Shown here: piece by piece, positions 1 to 15,000 of the stretch
How the letters are laid out: every line of letters starts with the position of its first letter
Position numbering within the stretch: position 1 is the stretch's first letter
Assembly (NCBI RefSeq): GCF_932526225.1
Contig: NC_064038.1
Coordinates: 16,977,075-17,041,074, forward strand
Source: Nematostella vectensis
Lineage: Eukaryota; Cnidaria; Anthozoa; Actiniaria; Edwardsiidae
Length of the DNA stretch: 64,000 nucleotides
Reading direction: 5' to 3'
Made by a program: the position numbers and the translations under genes
Notes under the pieces: generated by a model
The model's input: only the letters and a program-made list of their open reading frames with translations
Databases searched by the model: none
Told to the model about the DNA's origin: nothing

Positions 1-3000
1 TAAGTGAAGCCTGTTTATTCTTGGATAAGCATAGCCTGTGTGTACTTGGATAAGCGTAGCCTGTGTGTATTTGGATAAGCGTTGCCTGTGTCTTCTTGGA
101 TTAGTGAAGCCTATGTGTTCTTGAATAAGCGTAGCCTGTGTGTATTTGGATAAGCGTTGCCTGTGTCTTCTTGGATAAGTGAAGCCTATGTGTTCTTGGA
201 TAAGCGTAGCCTGTCTGTTCTTGGATAAGCGTAGCCTGTGTCTTCTTGGATAAGTGAAGCCTGTGTGTACTTGGATAAGCGTAGCCTGTGATAAGCTTAG
301 CCTGTGTCTTCTTGGATAAGTGAAGCCTGTGTGTACTTGGATAAGCAAAGCCTGTGTGTACTTGGATAAGCGTAGCCTGTCTGTTCTTGGATAAGCGTAG
401 CCTGTGTGTACTTGGATAAGCGTAGCCTGTGTGTATTTGGATAAGTGAAACCTGTGTGTTCTTGGATAAGTGAAGCCTGTGTGTACTTGGATAAGCGTAG
501 CCTGTGTCTTCTTTGATAAGTGAAGCCTGTGTGTACTCTGATAAGTGAAGCCTGTGTGTTCTTGGATAAGTGTAGCCTGTGTGTACTTGGATAAGTGTAG
601 CCTGTGTGTACTTGGATAAGTGAAGCCTGTGTGTTCTTGGATAAGTGAAGCCTGTTTGTTCATGGATAAGCGTAGCCTGTGTGTTCTTTGATAAGTGATG
701 CCTGTGTGTACTTGGATAAGCGTAGCCTGTGTGTTCTTGGATAAGCGTAGCCTGTGTGTTCTTTGATAAGTGAAGCCTGTGTGTACTTGGATAAGCGTAG
801 CCTGTGTCTTCTTGGATAAGGGAAGCCTGTGTGTTCTTGGATAAGCGTAGCCTGTGTGTTCTTGGATAAGCGTAGCCTGTGTGTACTTGGATAAGCGTAG
901 CCTGTGTGTTCTTGGATAAGCGTAGCCTGTGTGTACTTGGATAATCGTAGCCTGTGTGTACTTGGATAAGCGTAGCCTGTGTGATCTTGGATAAGCGTAG
1001 CCTATGTGTACTTGAATAAGCGTAGCCTGTGTGTACTTGGATAAGTGAAGCCTGTGTAAACTTGGATAACCGTAGCCTGTGTGTACTTGGATAAGTGAAG
1101 CCTGTGTGTTCTTTGATAAGTGATGCCTTTGTGTACTTGGATAAGCGTAGCCTGTTTGTACTTAGATAAGCGTAGCCTGTGTGTATTTGGATAAGGTAGC
1201 CTGTGTGTACTTTGATAAGTGAAGCCTGTGTGTACTTGGATAAGCGTAGCCTGTGTGTACTTTGATAAGTGAAGCCTGTGTGTACTTGGATGAGTGAAGC
1301 CTATGTGATCTTGGATAAGTAAAGAAGCCTGTGTCTATTTGGATAAGTGAAGCCTGTTTATTCTTGGATAAGCATAGCCTGTGTGTACTTGGATAAGCGT
1401 AGCCTGTGTGTATTTGGATAAGCGTTGCCTGTGTCTTCTTGGATAAGTGAAGCCTATGTGTTCTTGGATAAGCGTAGCCTGTCTGTTCTTGGATAAGCGT
1501 AGCCTGTGTCTTCTTGGATAAGTGAAGCCTGTGTGTACTTGGATAAGCGTAGCCTGTGATAAGCTTAGCCTGTGTCTTCTTGGATAAGTGAAGCCTGTGT
1601 GTACTTGGATAAGCAAAGCCTGTGTGTACTTGGATAAGCGTAGCCTGTCTGTTCTTGGATAAGCGTAGCCTGTGTGTACTTGGATAAGCGTAACCTGTGT
1701 GTATTTGGATAAGTGAAACCTGTGTGTTCTTGGATAAGTGAAGCCTGTGTGTACTTGGATAAGCGTAGCCTGTGTCTTCTTTGATAAGTAAAGCCTGTGT
1801 GTACTCTGATAAGTGAAGCCTGTGTGTTCTTGGATAAGTGAAGCCTGTGTGTACTTGGATAAGTGTAGCCTGTGTGTACTTGGATAAGTGAAGCCTGTGT
1901 GTTCTTGGATAAGTGAAGCCTGTGTGTTCATGGATAAGCGTAGCCTGTGTGTTCTTTGATAAGTGATGCCTGTGTGTACTTGGATAAGCGTAGCCTGTGT
2001 GTACTTAGATAAGCGTAGCCTGTGTGTATTTGGATAAGCGTAGCCTGTGTGAACTTGGATAAGCGTAGCCTGTGTCTTCTTTGATAAGTGAAGCCTGTGT
2101 GTACTCTGATAAGTGAAGCCTGTGTGTTCTTGGATAAGTGAAGCCTGTGTGTACTTGGATAAGTGTAGCCTGTGTGTACTTGGATAAGTGAAGTCTGTGT
2201 GTTCTTGGATAAGTGAAGCCTGTGTGTTCATGGATAAGCGTAGCCTGTGTGTTCTTTGATAAGTGATGCCTTGTGTACTTGGATAAGCGTAGCCTGTGTG
2301 TACTTAGATAAGCGTAGCCTGTGTGTATTTGGATAAGCGTAGCCTGTGTTTACTTTGATAAGTGAAGCCTGTGTGTACTTGGATAAGCGTAGCCTGTGTG
2401 TTCTTGGATAAGTGAAGCCTGTGTGTACTTGGATAAGTGAAACCTGTGTGTACTTGGATAAGCGTAGCCTGTGTGTTCTTGGATAAGTGAAGCCTGTGTG
2501 TACTCTGATAAGTGAAGCCTGTGTGTACTTGGATAAGTGTAGCCTGTGTGTACTTGGATAAGTGAAGCCTGTGTGTTCTTGGATAAGTGAAGCCTGTGTG
2601 TTCATGGATAAGCGTAGCCTGTGTGTTCTTTGATAAGTGATGCCTGTGTGTACTTGGATAAGCGTAGCCTGTGTGTACTTAGATAAGCGTAGCCTGTGTG
2701 TATTTGGATAAGCGTAGCCTGTGTGTACTTGGATAAGCGTAGCCTGTGTCTTCTTTGATAAGTGAAGCCTGTGTGTACTCTGATAAGTGAAGCCTGTGTG
2801 TTCTTGGATAAGTGAAGCCTGTGTGTACTTGGATAAGTGTAGCCTGTGTGTACTTGGATAAGTGAAGTCTGTGTGTTCTTGGATAAGTGAAGCCTGTGTG
2901 TTCATGGATAAGCGTAGCCTGTGTGTTCTTTGATAAGTGATGCCTGTGTGTACTTGGATAAGCGTAGCCTGTGTGTACTTAGATAAGCGTAGCCTGTGTG

Positions 3001-6000
3001 TATTTGGATAAGCGTAGCCTGTGTTTACTTTGATAAGTGAAGCCTGTGTGTACTTGGATAAGCGTAGCCTGTGTGTTCTTGGATAAGTGAAGCCTGTGTG
3101 TACTTGGATAAGTTAAACCTGTGTGTACTTGGATAAGCGTAGCCTGTGTGTTCTTGGATAAGTGAAGCCTGTGTGTACTCTGATAAGTGAAGCCTGTGTG
3201 TACTTGGATAAGTGTAGCCTGTGTGTACTTGGATAAGTGAAGCCTGTGTGTTCTTGGATAAGTGAAGCCTGTGTGTTCATGGATAAGCGTAGCCTGTGTG
3301 TTCTTTGATAAGTGATGCCTGTGTGTACTTGGATAAGCGTAGCCTGTGTGTACTTAGATAAGCGTAGCCTGTGTGTATTTGGATAAGCGTAGCCTGTGTG
3401 TACTTTGATAAGTGAAGCCTGTGTGTACTTGGATAAGCGTAGCCTGTGTGTTCTTGGATAAGTGAAGCCTGTGTGTACTTGGATAAGTGAAACCTGTGTG
3501 TACTTGGATAAGCGTAGCCTGTGTGTTCTTGGATAAGTGAAGCCTGTGTGTTCTTTGATAAGTGAAGCCTGTGTGTACTTGGATAAGCGTAGCCTGTGTC
3601 TTCTTGGATAAGGGAAGCCTGTGTGTTCTTGGATAAGCTTAGCCTGTGTGTTCTTGAATAAGTGAAGCCTGTGTTCACTTGGATAAGTGAAGCCTGTATG
3701 TACTTGGATAAGCGTATCCTGTGTGTTCTTGGATAAGTGAAGCCTGTGTGTACTTGGATAAGCGTAGCCTGTGTGTACTTGGATAAGTGAAGCCTGTGTG
3801 TACTTGGATAACTGAAGCCTGTGTGTTCTTGGATAAGCGTAGCCTGTGTGTTCTTGGATAAGCGTAGCCTGCGTGTTCTTGGATAAGTGAAGCCTGTGTG
3901 TACTTGGATAAACGTAGCCTGTGTCTTCTTGGATAAGTGAAGCCTGTGTGTACTTGGGTAAGCGTAGCCTATGTGTACTTGAATAAGCATAGCCTGTGTG
4001 TACTTGGATAAGCGTAGCCTGTGTGTACTTGGATAAGTGAAGCCTGTGTCCTTTTGGATAAGTGAAGCCTGTGTGTTCTTGGATAAGGGAAGCCTGTGTG
4101 TACTTGGATAAGCGTAGCCTGTGTCTTCTTGGATAAGTGAAGCCTGTGTGTACTTGGTTAAGCGTAGCCTGTGTCTTCTTGGATAAGGGAAGCCTGTGTG
4201 TTCTTGGATAAGCGTAGCCTGTGTGTTCTTGGATAAGCGTAGCCTGGGTGTACTTGGATAAGCGTAGCCTGTGTGTTCTTGGATAAGCGTAGCCTGTGTG
4301 TACTTGGATAATCGTAGCCTGTGTGTACTTGGATAAGCGTAGCCTGTGTGATCCTGGATAAGCGTAGCCTATGTGTACTTGAATAAGCGTAGCCTGTGTG
4401 TACTTGGATAAGTGAAGCCTGTGTAAACTTGGATAAGCGTAGCCTGTGTGTACTTGGATAAGTGAAGCCTGTGTGTTCTTTGATAAGTGATGCCTTTGTG
4501 TACTTGGATAAGCGTAGCCTGTTTGTACTTAGATAAGCGTAGCCTGTGTGTATTTGGATAAGGTAGCCTGTGTGTACTTTGATAAGTGAAGCCTGTGTGT
4601 ACTTGGATAAGCGTAGCCTGTGTGTACTTTGATAAGTGAAGCCTGTGTGTACTTGGATGAGTGAAGCCTGTGTGATCTTAGATAAGTAAAGAAGCCTGTG
4701 TCTATTTGGATAAGTGAAGCCTGTTTATTCTTGGATAAGCATAGCCTGTGTGTACTTGGATAAGCGTAGCCTGTGTGTATTTGGATAAGCGTTGCCTGTG
4801 TCTTCTTGGATAATTGAAGCCTATGTGTTCTTGGATAAGCGTAGCCTGTCTGTTCTTGGATAAGCGTAGCCTGTGTCTTCTTGGATAAGTGAAGCCTGTG
4901 TGTACTTGGATAAGCGTAGCCTGTGATAAGCTTAGCCTGTGTCTTCTTGGATAAGTGAAGCCTGTGTGTACTTGGATAAGCAAAGCCTGTGTGTACTTGG
5001 ATAAGCGTAGCCTGTCTGTTCTTGGATAAGCGTAGCCTGTGTGTACTTGGATAAGCGTAGCCTGTGTGTATTTGGATAAGTGAAACCTGTGTGTTCTTGG
5101 ATAAGTGAAGCCTGTGTGTACTTGGATAAGCGTAGCCTGTGTCTTCTTTGATAAGTGAAGCCTGTGTGTACTCTGATAAGTGAAGCCTGTGTGTTCTTGG
5201 ATAAGTGAAGCCTGTGTGTACTTGGATAAGTGTAGCCTGTGTGTACTTGGATAAGTGAAGCCTGTGTGTTCTTGGATAAGTAAAGCCTGTGTGTTCATGG
5301 ATAAGCGTAGCCTGTGTGTTCTTTGATAAGTGATGCCTGTGTGTACTTGGATAAGCGTAGCCTGTGTGTACTTAGATAAGCGTAGCCTGTGTGTATTTGG
5401 ATAAGCGTAGCCTGTGTGTACTTGGATAAGCGTAGCCTGTGTCTTCTTTGATAAGTGAAGCCTGTGTGTACTCTGATAAATGAAGCCTGTGTGTTCTTGG
5501 ATAAGTGAAGCCTGTGTGTACTTGGATAAGTGTAGCCTGTGTGTACGTGGATAAGTGAAGCCTGTGTGTTCTTGGATAAGTGAAGCCTGTGTGTTCATGG
5601 ATAAGCGTAGCCTGTGTGTACTTAGATAAGCGTAGCCTGTGTGTATTTGGATAAGCGTAGCCTGTGTGTACTTTGATAAGTGAAGCCTGTGTGTACTTGG
5701 ATAAGCGTAGCCTGTGTGTTCTTGGATAAGTGAAGCCTGTGTGTACTTGGATAAGTGAAACCTGTGTGTACTTGGATAAGCGTAGCCTGTGTGTTCTTGG
5801 ATAAGTGAAGCCTGTGTGTACTCTGATAAGCGAAGCCTGTGTGTACTTGGATAAGTGTAGCCTGTGTGTACTTGGATAAGTGTAGCCTTTGTGTACTTGG
5901 ATAAGTGAAGCCTGTGTGTTCTTGGATAAGTGTAGCCTGTGTGTTCATGGATAAGCGTAGCCTGTGTGTTCTTTGATAAGTGATGCCTGTGTGTACTTGG

Positions 6001-9000
6001 ATAAGCGTAGCCTGTGTGTTCTTGGATAAGCGTAGCCTGTGTGTTCTTGGATAAGCGTAGCCTGTGTGTTCTTTGATAAGTGAAGCCTGTGTGTACTTGG
6101 ATAAGCGTAGCCTGTGTCTTCTTGGATAAGGGAAGCCTGTGTGTTCTTGGATAAGCGTAGCCTGTGTGTACTTGGATAAGCGTATCCTGTGTGTTCCTGA
6201 ATAAGCGTAGCCTGTGTGTTCTTGGATAAGTGAAGCCTGTGTGTACTTGGATAAGCGTAGCCTGTGTGTTCTTGGATAAGCGTAGCCTGTGTGTCCTTTT
6301 GGATAAGTGAAGCCTGTGTGTACTTGGATAAGCGTATCCTGTGTGTTCTTGGATAAGCGTAGCCTGTGTGTACTTGGATAAGTGCAGCCTGTGTGTACTT
6401 GGATAAGCGTAGCCTGTGTGTACTTGGATAAGTGAAGCCTGTGTGTTCTTGGATAAGCGTAGCCTGTGTGTACTTGGATAAGTGAAGCCTGTGTCTTCTT
6501 GGATAAGTGAAGCCAGTGTGTACTTGGATAAGCGTATCCTGTGTGTTCTTGGATAAGCGTAGCCTGTGTGTACTTGGATAAGTGAAGCCTGTGTGTACTT
6601 GGATAAGCGTAGCCTGTGTGTACTTGGATCAGTGAAGTCTGTGTGTTCTTGGATAAGTGAAGCCTGTGTGTACTTGGATAAGCATAGCCTATGTGTATTT
6701 GGATAAGCGTAGCCTGTGTCTTCTTGGATAAACGTAGCTTCTGTCTTCTTGGATAAGTGAAGCCTTTGTGTACTTGGATAAGCGTAGCCTGTGATAAGCT
6801 TAGCCTGTGTCTTCTTGGATAAGTGAAGCCTGTGTGTACTTGGATAAGCGTAGCCTGTGTCTTCTTGGATAAGTTAAGCCTGTGTGTACTTGGATAAGCG
6901 TATCCTGTGTGTACTTGGATAAGTGAAGCCTGTGTGTACTTGGATAAGCATAGCCTGTGTGTTCTTGGATAACCGTCGCCTGTGTGTACTTGGATAAGCG
7001 TAGCCTGTGTGTACTTGGATAAGCGTAGCCTGTGTGATCTTGGATAAGCGTAGCCTATTTGTACTTAAATAAGCGTAGCCTGTGTGTACTTTGATAAGTG
7101 AAGCCTGTGTAAACTTGGATAAGCGTAGCCTGTGTCTTCTTGGATAAGTGAAGCCTGTGTGTACTTAGATAAGCGTAGCCTGTGTTTACTTGGATAAGCG
7201 TAGCCTGTGTCTTTTGGATAAGTGAAGCCTGTGTCTTCTTGGATAAGCGTAGCCTGTGTGTATTTGGATAAGTAAAGCCTGTGAGTACATGGATAAGTGA
7301 AGCCTGTGTGTACTTGGATAAGTGAAGCCTGTGTGTACTTGGATAAGTGAAGCCTGTATGTACTTGGATAAGTGAAGCCTGTGTGTAGTTGGATAAGTGA
7401 AGCCTGTATGTACTTGGATAAGTGAAGCCTGTGTGTTCTTGGATAAGCGTAGCCTGTGTGTACTTGGATAAGCGTAGCCTGTGTGTACTTGGATAAGCGT
7501 AGCCTGTCTGTACTTGGATAAGTGAAGCCTGTGTGTACCTGGATAAGTGAAGCCTGTGTGTACTTGGATAAGTGAAGCCTGTGTGTTCTTGGATAAGGGT
7601 AGCCTGTGTGTACTTGGATAAGCGTAGCCTGTGTGTTCTTGGATAAGCGTAGCCTGTGTGTACTTGGATAAGCGTAGCCTGTGTGTACTTGGATAAGTAA
7701 AGCCTGTGTGTTCTTGGATAAGTGAAGCCTGTGTGTACTTGGATAAGTGAAACCTGTGTGTACTTGGATAAGCGTAGCCTGTGTCTTCTTTGATAAGTGA
7801 AGCCTGTGTGTACTCTGATAAGTGAAGCCTGTGTATTCTTGGATAAGTGAAGCCTGTGTGTACTTGGATAAGTGTAGCCTGTGTGTACTTGGATAAGTGA
7901 AGTCTGTGTGTTCTTGGATAAGTGAAGCCTGTGTGTTCATGGATAAGCGTAGCCTGTGTGTTCTTTGATAAGTGATGCCTGTGTGTACTTGGATAAGCGT
8001 AGCCTGTGTGTACTTAGATAAGCGTAGCCTGTGTGTATTTGGATAAGCGTAGCCTGTGTTTACTTTGATAAGTGAAGCCTGTGTGTACTTGGATAAGCGT
8101 AGCCTGTGTGTTCTTGGATAAGTGAAGCCTGTGTGTACTTGGATAAGTGAAACCTGTGTGTACTTGGATAAGCGTAGCCTGTGTGTTCTTGGATAAGTGA
8201 AGCCTGTGTGTACTCTGATAAGTGAAGCCTGTGTGTACTTGGATAAGTGTAGCCTGTGTGTACTTGTATAAGTGAAGCCTGTGTGTTCTTGGATAAGTGA
8301 AGCCTGTGTGTTCATGGATAAGCGTAGCCTGTGTGTTCTTTGATAAGTGATGCCTGTGTGTACTTGGATAAGCGTAGCCTGTGTGTACTTAGATAAGCGT
8401 AGCCTGTGTGTATTTGGATAAGCGTAGCCTGTGTGTACTTTGATAAGTGAAGCCTGTGTGTACTTGGATAAGCGTAGCCTGTGTGTTCTTGGATAAGTGA
8501 AGCCTGTGTGTACTTGGATAAGTGAAACCTGTGTGTACTTGGATAAGCGTAGCCTGTGTGTTCTTGGATAAGTGAAGCCTGTGTGTTCTTTGATAAGTGA
8601 AGCCTGTGTGTACTTGGATAAGCGTAGCCTGTGTCTTCTTGGATAAGGGAAGCCTGTGTGTTCTTGGATAAGCTTAGCCTGTGTGTTCTTGAATAAGTGA
8701 AGCCTGTGTTCACTTGGATAAGTGAAGCCTGTATGTACTTGGATAAGCGTATCCTGTGTGTTCTTGGATAAGCGTAGCCTGTGTGTACTTGGATAAGTGC
8801 GGCCTGTGTGTACTTGGATAAGCGTAGCCTGTGTCTTTTTTGATAAGTGAAGCCTGTGTGTACTCTGATAAGTGAAGCCTGTGTGTTCTTGGATAAGTGA
8901 AGCCTGTGTGTACTTGGATAAGCGTAGCCTGTGTGTACTTGGATAAGTAAAGAAGCCTGTGTCTATTTGGATAGATGAAGCCTGTTTATTCTTGGATAAG

Positions 9001-12000
9001 CATAGCCTGTGTGTTCTTGGATAAGTGAAGCCTGTGTGATCTTGGATAAGTGAAGAAGTCTGTGTGTTGTTGGATAAGCGTAGCCTGTGTGTATTTGGAT
9101 AAGTGAAGCCTGTGTCTTCTTGGATAAGTGATGCCTGTGTGTACTTGGATAAGCGTAGCCTGTGTGTACTTGGATAAGTGAAGCCTGTGTGTACTTGGAT
9201 AAGCGTAGCCTGTGTGTACTTTGATAAGTGAAGCCTGTGTGTACTTGGATGAGTGAAGCCTATGTGATCTTGGATAAGTAAAGAAGCCTGTGTCTATTTG
9301 GATAAGTGAAGCCTGTTTATTCTTGGATAAGCATAGCCTGTGTGTACTTGGATAAGCGTAGCCTGTGTGTATTTGGATAAGCGTTGCCTGTGTCTTCTTG
9401 GATTAGTGAAGCCTATGTGTTCTTGAATAAGCGTAGCCTGTGTGTATTTGGATAAGCGTTGCCTGTGTCTTCTTGGATAAGTGAAGCCTATGTGTTCTTG
9501 GATAAGCGTAGCCTGTCTGTTCTTGGATAAGCGTAGCCTGTGTCTTCTTGGATAAGTGAAGCCTGTGTGTACTTGGATAAGCAAAGCCTGTGTGTACTTG
9601 GATAAGCGTAGCCTGTCTGTTCTTGGATAAGCGTAGCCTGTGTGTACTTGGATAAGCGTAGCCTGTGTGTATTTGGATAAGTGAAACCTGTGTGTTCTTG
9701 GATAAGTGAAGCCTGTGTGTACTTGGATAAGCGTAGCCTGTGTCTTCTTTGATAAGTGAAGCCTGTGTGTACTCTGATAAGTGAAGCCTGTGTGTTCTTG
9801 GATAAGTGTAGCCTGTGTGTACTTGGATAAGTGTAGCCTGTGTGTACTTGGATAAGTGAAGCCTGTGTGTTCTTGGATAAGTGAAGCCTGTTTGTTCATG
9901 GATAAGCGTAGCCTGTGTGTTCTTTGATAAGTGATGCCTGTGTGTACTTGGATAAGCGTAGCCTGTGTGTTCTTGGATAAGCGTAGCCTGTGTGTTCTTT
10001 GATAAGTGAAGCCTGTGTGTACTTGGATAAGCGTAGCCTGTGTCTTCTTGGATAAGGGAAGCCTGTGTGTTCTTGGATAAGCGTAGCCTGTGTGTTCTTG
10101 GATAAGCGTAGCCTGTGTGTACTTGGATAAGCGTAGCCTGTGTGTTCTTGGATAAGCGTAGCCTGTGTGTACTTGGATAATCGTAGCCTGTGTGTACTTG
10201 GATAAGCGTAGCCTGTGTGATCTTGGATAAGCGTAGCCTATGTGTACTTGAATAAGCGTAGCCTGTGTGTACTTGGATAAGTGAAGCCTGTGTAAACTTG
10301 GATAAGCGTAGCCTGTGTGTACTTGGATAAGTGAAGCCTGTGTGTTCTTTGATAAGTGATGCCTTTGTGTACTTGGATAAGCGTAGCCTGTTTGTACTTA
10401 GATAAGCGTAGCCTGTGTGTATTTGGATAAGGTAGCCTGTGTGTACTTTGATAAGTGAAGCCTGTGTGTACTTGGATAAGCGTAGCCTGTGTGTACTTTG
10501 ATAAGTGAAGCCTGTGTGTACTTGGATGAGTGAAGCCTATGTGATCTTGGATAAGTAAAGAAGCCTGTGTCTATTTGGATAAGTGAAGCCTGTTTATTCT
10601 TGGATAAGCATAGCCTGTGTGTACTTGGATAAGCGTAGCCTGTGTGTATTTGGATAAGCGTTGCCTGTGTCTTCTTGGATAAGTGAAGCCTATGTGTTCT
10701 TGGATAAGCGTAGCCTGTCTGTTCTTGGATAAGCGTAGCCTGTGTCTTCTTGGATAAGTGAAGCCTGTGTGTACTTGGATAAGCGTAGCCTGTGATAAGC
10801 TTAGCCTGTGTCTTCTTGGATAAGTGAAGCCTGTGTGTACTTGGATAAGCAAAGCCTGTGTGTACTTGGATAAGCGTAGCCTGTCTGTTCTTGGATAAGC
10901 GTAGCCTGTGTGTACTTGGATAAGCGTAACCTGTGTGTATTTGGATAAGTGAAACCTGTGTGTTCTTGGATAAGTGAAGCCTGTGTGTACTTGGATAAGC
11001 GTAGCCTGTGTCTTCTTTGATAAGTAAAGCCTGTGTGTACTCTGATAAGTGAAGCCTGTGTGTTCTTGGATAAGTGAAGCCTGTGTGTACTTGGATAAGT
11101 GTAGCCTGTGTGTACTTGGATAAGTGAAGCCTGTGTGTTCTTGGATAAGTGAAGCCTGTGTGTTCATGGATAAGCGTAGCCTGTGTGTTCTTTGATAAGT
11201 GATGCCTGTGTGTACTTGGATAAGCGTAGCCTGTGTGTACTTAGATAAGCGTAGCCTGTGTGTATTTGGATAAGCGTAGCCTGTGTGAACTTGGATAAGC
11301 GTAGCCTGTGTCTTCTTTGATAAGTGAAGCCTGTGTGTACTCTTATAAGTGAAGCCTGTGTGTTCTTGGATAAGTGAAGCCTGTGTGTACTTGGATAAGT
11401 GTAGCCTGTGTGTACTTGGATAAGTGAAGTCTGTGTGTTCTTGGATAAGTGAAGCCTGTGTGTTCATGGATAAGCGTAGCCTGTGTGTTCTTTGATAAGT
11501 GATGCCTTGTGTACTTGGATAAGCGTAGCCTGTGTGTACTTAGATAAGCGTAGCCTGTGTGTATTTGGATAAGCGTAGCCTGTGTTTACTTTGATAAGTG
11601 AAGCCTGTGTGTACTTGGATAAGTGAAGCCTGTGTGTTCTTGGATAAGTGAAGCCTGTGTGTACTTGGATAAGTGAAACCTGTGTGTACTTGGATAAGCG
11701 TAGCCTGTGTGTTCTTGGATAAGTGAAGCCTGTGTGTACTCTGATAAGTGAAGCCTGTGTGTACTTGGATAAGTGTAGCCTGTGTGTACTTGGATAAGTG
11801 AAGCCTGTGTGTTCTTGGATAAGTGAAGCCTGTGTGTTCATGGATAAGCGTAGCCTGTGTGTTCTTTGATAAGTGATGCCTGTGTGTACTTGGATAAGCG
11901 TAGCCTGTGTGTACTTAGATAAGCGTAGCCTGTGTGTATTTGGATAAGCGTAGCCTGTGTGTACTTGGATAAGCGTAGCCTGTGTCTTCTTTGATAAGTG

Positions 12001-15000
12001 AAGCCTGTGTGTACTCTGATAAGTGAAGCCTGTGTGTTCTTGGATAAGTGAAGCCTGTGTGTACTTGGATAAGTGTAGCCTGTGTGTACTTGGATAAGTG
12101 AAGTCTGTGTGTTCTTGGATAAGTGAAGCCTGTGTGTTCATGGATAAGCGTAGCCTGTGTGTTCTTTGATAAGTGATGCCTGTGTGTACTTGGATAAGCG
12201 TAGCCTGTGTGTACTTAGATAAGCGTAGCCTGTGTGTATTTGGATAAGCGTAGCCTGTGTTTACTTTGATAAGTGAAGCCTGTGTGTACTTGGATAAGCG
12301 TAGCCTGTGTGTTCTTGGATAAGTGAAGCCTGTGTGTACTTGGATAAGTTAAACCTGTGTGTACTTGGATAAGCGTAGCCTGTGTGTTCTTGGATAAGTG
12401 AAGCCTGTGTGTACTCTGATAAGTGAAGCCTGTGTGTACTTGGATAAGTGTAGCCTGTGTGTACTTGGATAAGTGAAGCCTGTGTGTTCTTGGATAAGTG
12501 AAGCCTGTGTGTTCATGGATAAGCGTAGCCTGTGTGTTCTTTGATAAGTGATGCCTGTGTGTACTTGGATAAGCGTAGCCTGTGTGTACTTAGATAAGCG
12601 TAGCCTGTGTGTATTTGGATAAGCGTAGCCTGTGTGTACTTTGATAAGTGAAGCCTGTGTGTACTTGGATAAGCGTAGCCTGTGTGTTCTTGGATAAGTG
12701 AAGCCTGTGTGTACTTGGATAAGTGAAACCTGTGTGTACTTGGATAAGCGTAGCCTGTGTGTTCTTGGATAAGTGAAGCCTGTGTGTTCTTTGATAAGTG
12801 AAGCCTGTGTGTACTTGGATAAGCGTAGCCTGTGTCTTCTTGGATAAGGGAAGCCTGTGTGTTCTTGGATAAGCTTAGCCTGTGTGTTCTTGAATAAGTG
12901 AAGCCTGTGTTCACTTGGATAAGTGAAGCCTGTATGTACTTGGATAAGCGTATCCTGTGTGTTCTTGGATAAGTGAAGCCTGTGTGTACTTGGATAAGCG
13001 TAGCCTGTGTGTACTTGGATAAGTGAAGCCTGTGTGTACTTGGATAACTGAAGCCTGTGTGTTCTTGGATAAGCGTAGCCTGTGTGTTCTTGGATAAGCG
13101 TAGCCTGCGTGTTCTTGGATAAGTGAAGCCTGTGTGTACTTGGATAAACGTAGCCTGTGTCTTCTTGGATAAGTGAAGCCTGTGTGTACTTGGGTAAGCG
13201 TAGCCTATGTGTACTTGAATAAGCATAGCCTGTGTGTACTTGGATAAGCGTAGCCTGTGTGTACTTGGATAAGTGAAGCCTGTGTCCTTTTGGATAAGTG
13301 AAGCCTGTGTGTTCTTGGATAAGGGAAGCCTGTGTGTACTTGGATAAGCGTAGCCTGTGTCTTCTTGGATAAGTGAAGCCTGTGTGTACTTGGTTAAGCG
13401 TAGCCTGTGTCTTCTTGGATAAGGGAAGCCTGTGTGTTCTTGGATAAGCGTAGCCTGTGTGTTCTTGGATAAGCGTAGCCTGGGTGTACTTGGATAAGCG
13501 TAGCCTGTGTGTTCTTGGATAAGCGTAGCCTGTGTGTACTTGGATAATCGTAGCCTGTGTGTACTTGGATAAGCGTAGCCTGTGTGATCCTGGATAAGCG
13601 TAGCCTATGTGTACTTGAATAAGCGTAGCCTGTGTGTACTTGGATAAGTGAAGCCTGTGTAAACTTGGATAAGCGTAGCCTGTGTGTACTTGGATAAGTG
13701 AAGCCTGTGTGTTCTTTGATAAGTGATGCCTTTGTGTACTTGGATAAGCGTAGCCTGTTTGTACTTAGATAAGCGTAGCCTGTGTGTATTTGGATAAGGT
13801 AGCCTGTGTGTACTTTGATAAGTGAAGCCTGTGTGTACTTGGATAAGCGTAGCCTGTGTGTACTTTGATAAGTGAAGCCTGTGTGTACTTGGATGAGTGA
13901 AGCCTGTGTGATCTTAGATAAGTAAAGAAGCCTGTGTCTATTTGGATAAGTGAAGCCTGTTTATTCTTGGATAAGCATAGCCTGTGTGTACTTGGATAAG
14001 CGTAGCCTGTGTGTATTTGGATAAGCGTTGCCTGTGTCTTCTTGGATAATTGAAGCCTATGTGTTCTTGGATAAGCGTAGCCTGTCTGTTCTTGGATAAG
14101 CGTAGCCTGTGTCTTCTTGGATAAGTGAAGCCTGTGTGTACTTGGATAAGCGTAGCCTGTGATAAGCTTAGCCTGTGTCTTCTTGGATAAGTGAAGCCTG
14201 TGTGTACTTGGATAAGCAAAGCCTGTGTGTACTTGGATAAGCGTAGCCTGTCTGTTCTTGGATAAGCGTAGCCTGTGTGTACTTGGATAAGCGTAGCCTG
14301 TGTGTATTTGGATAAGTGAAACCTGTGTGTTCTTGGATAAGTGAAGCCTGTGTGTACTTGGATAAGCGTAGCCTGTGTCTTCTTTGATAAGTGAAGCCTG
14401 TGTGTACTCTGATAAGTGAAGCCTGTGTGTTCTTGGATAAGTGAAGCCTGTGTGTACTTGGATAAGTGTAGCCTGTGTGTACTTGGATAAGTGAAGCCTG
14501 TGTGTTCTTGGATAAGTAAAGCCTGTGTGTTCATGGATAAGCGTAGCCTGTGTGTTCTTTGATAAGTGATGCCTGTGTGTACTTGGATAAGCGTAGCCTG
14601 TGTGTACTTAGATAAGCGTAGCCTGTGTGTATTTGGATAAGCGTAGCCTGTGTGTACTTGGATAAGCGTAGCCTGTGTCTTCTTTGATAAGTGAAGCCTG
14701 TGTGTACTCTGATAAATGAAGCCTGTGTGTTCTTGGATAAGTGAAGCCTGTGTGTACTTGGATAAGTGTAGCCTGTGTGTACGTGGATAAGTGAAGCCTG
14801 TGTGTTCTTGGATAAGTGAAGCCTGTGTGTTCATGGATAAGCGTAGCCTGTGTGTACTTAGATAAGCGTAGCCTGTGTGTATTTGGATAAGCGTAGCCTG
14901 TGTGTACTTTGATAAGTGAAGCCTGTGTGTACTTGGATAAGCGTAGCCTGTGTGTTCTTGGATAAGTGAAGCCTGTGTGTACTTGGATAAGTGAAACCTG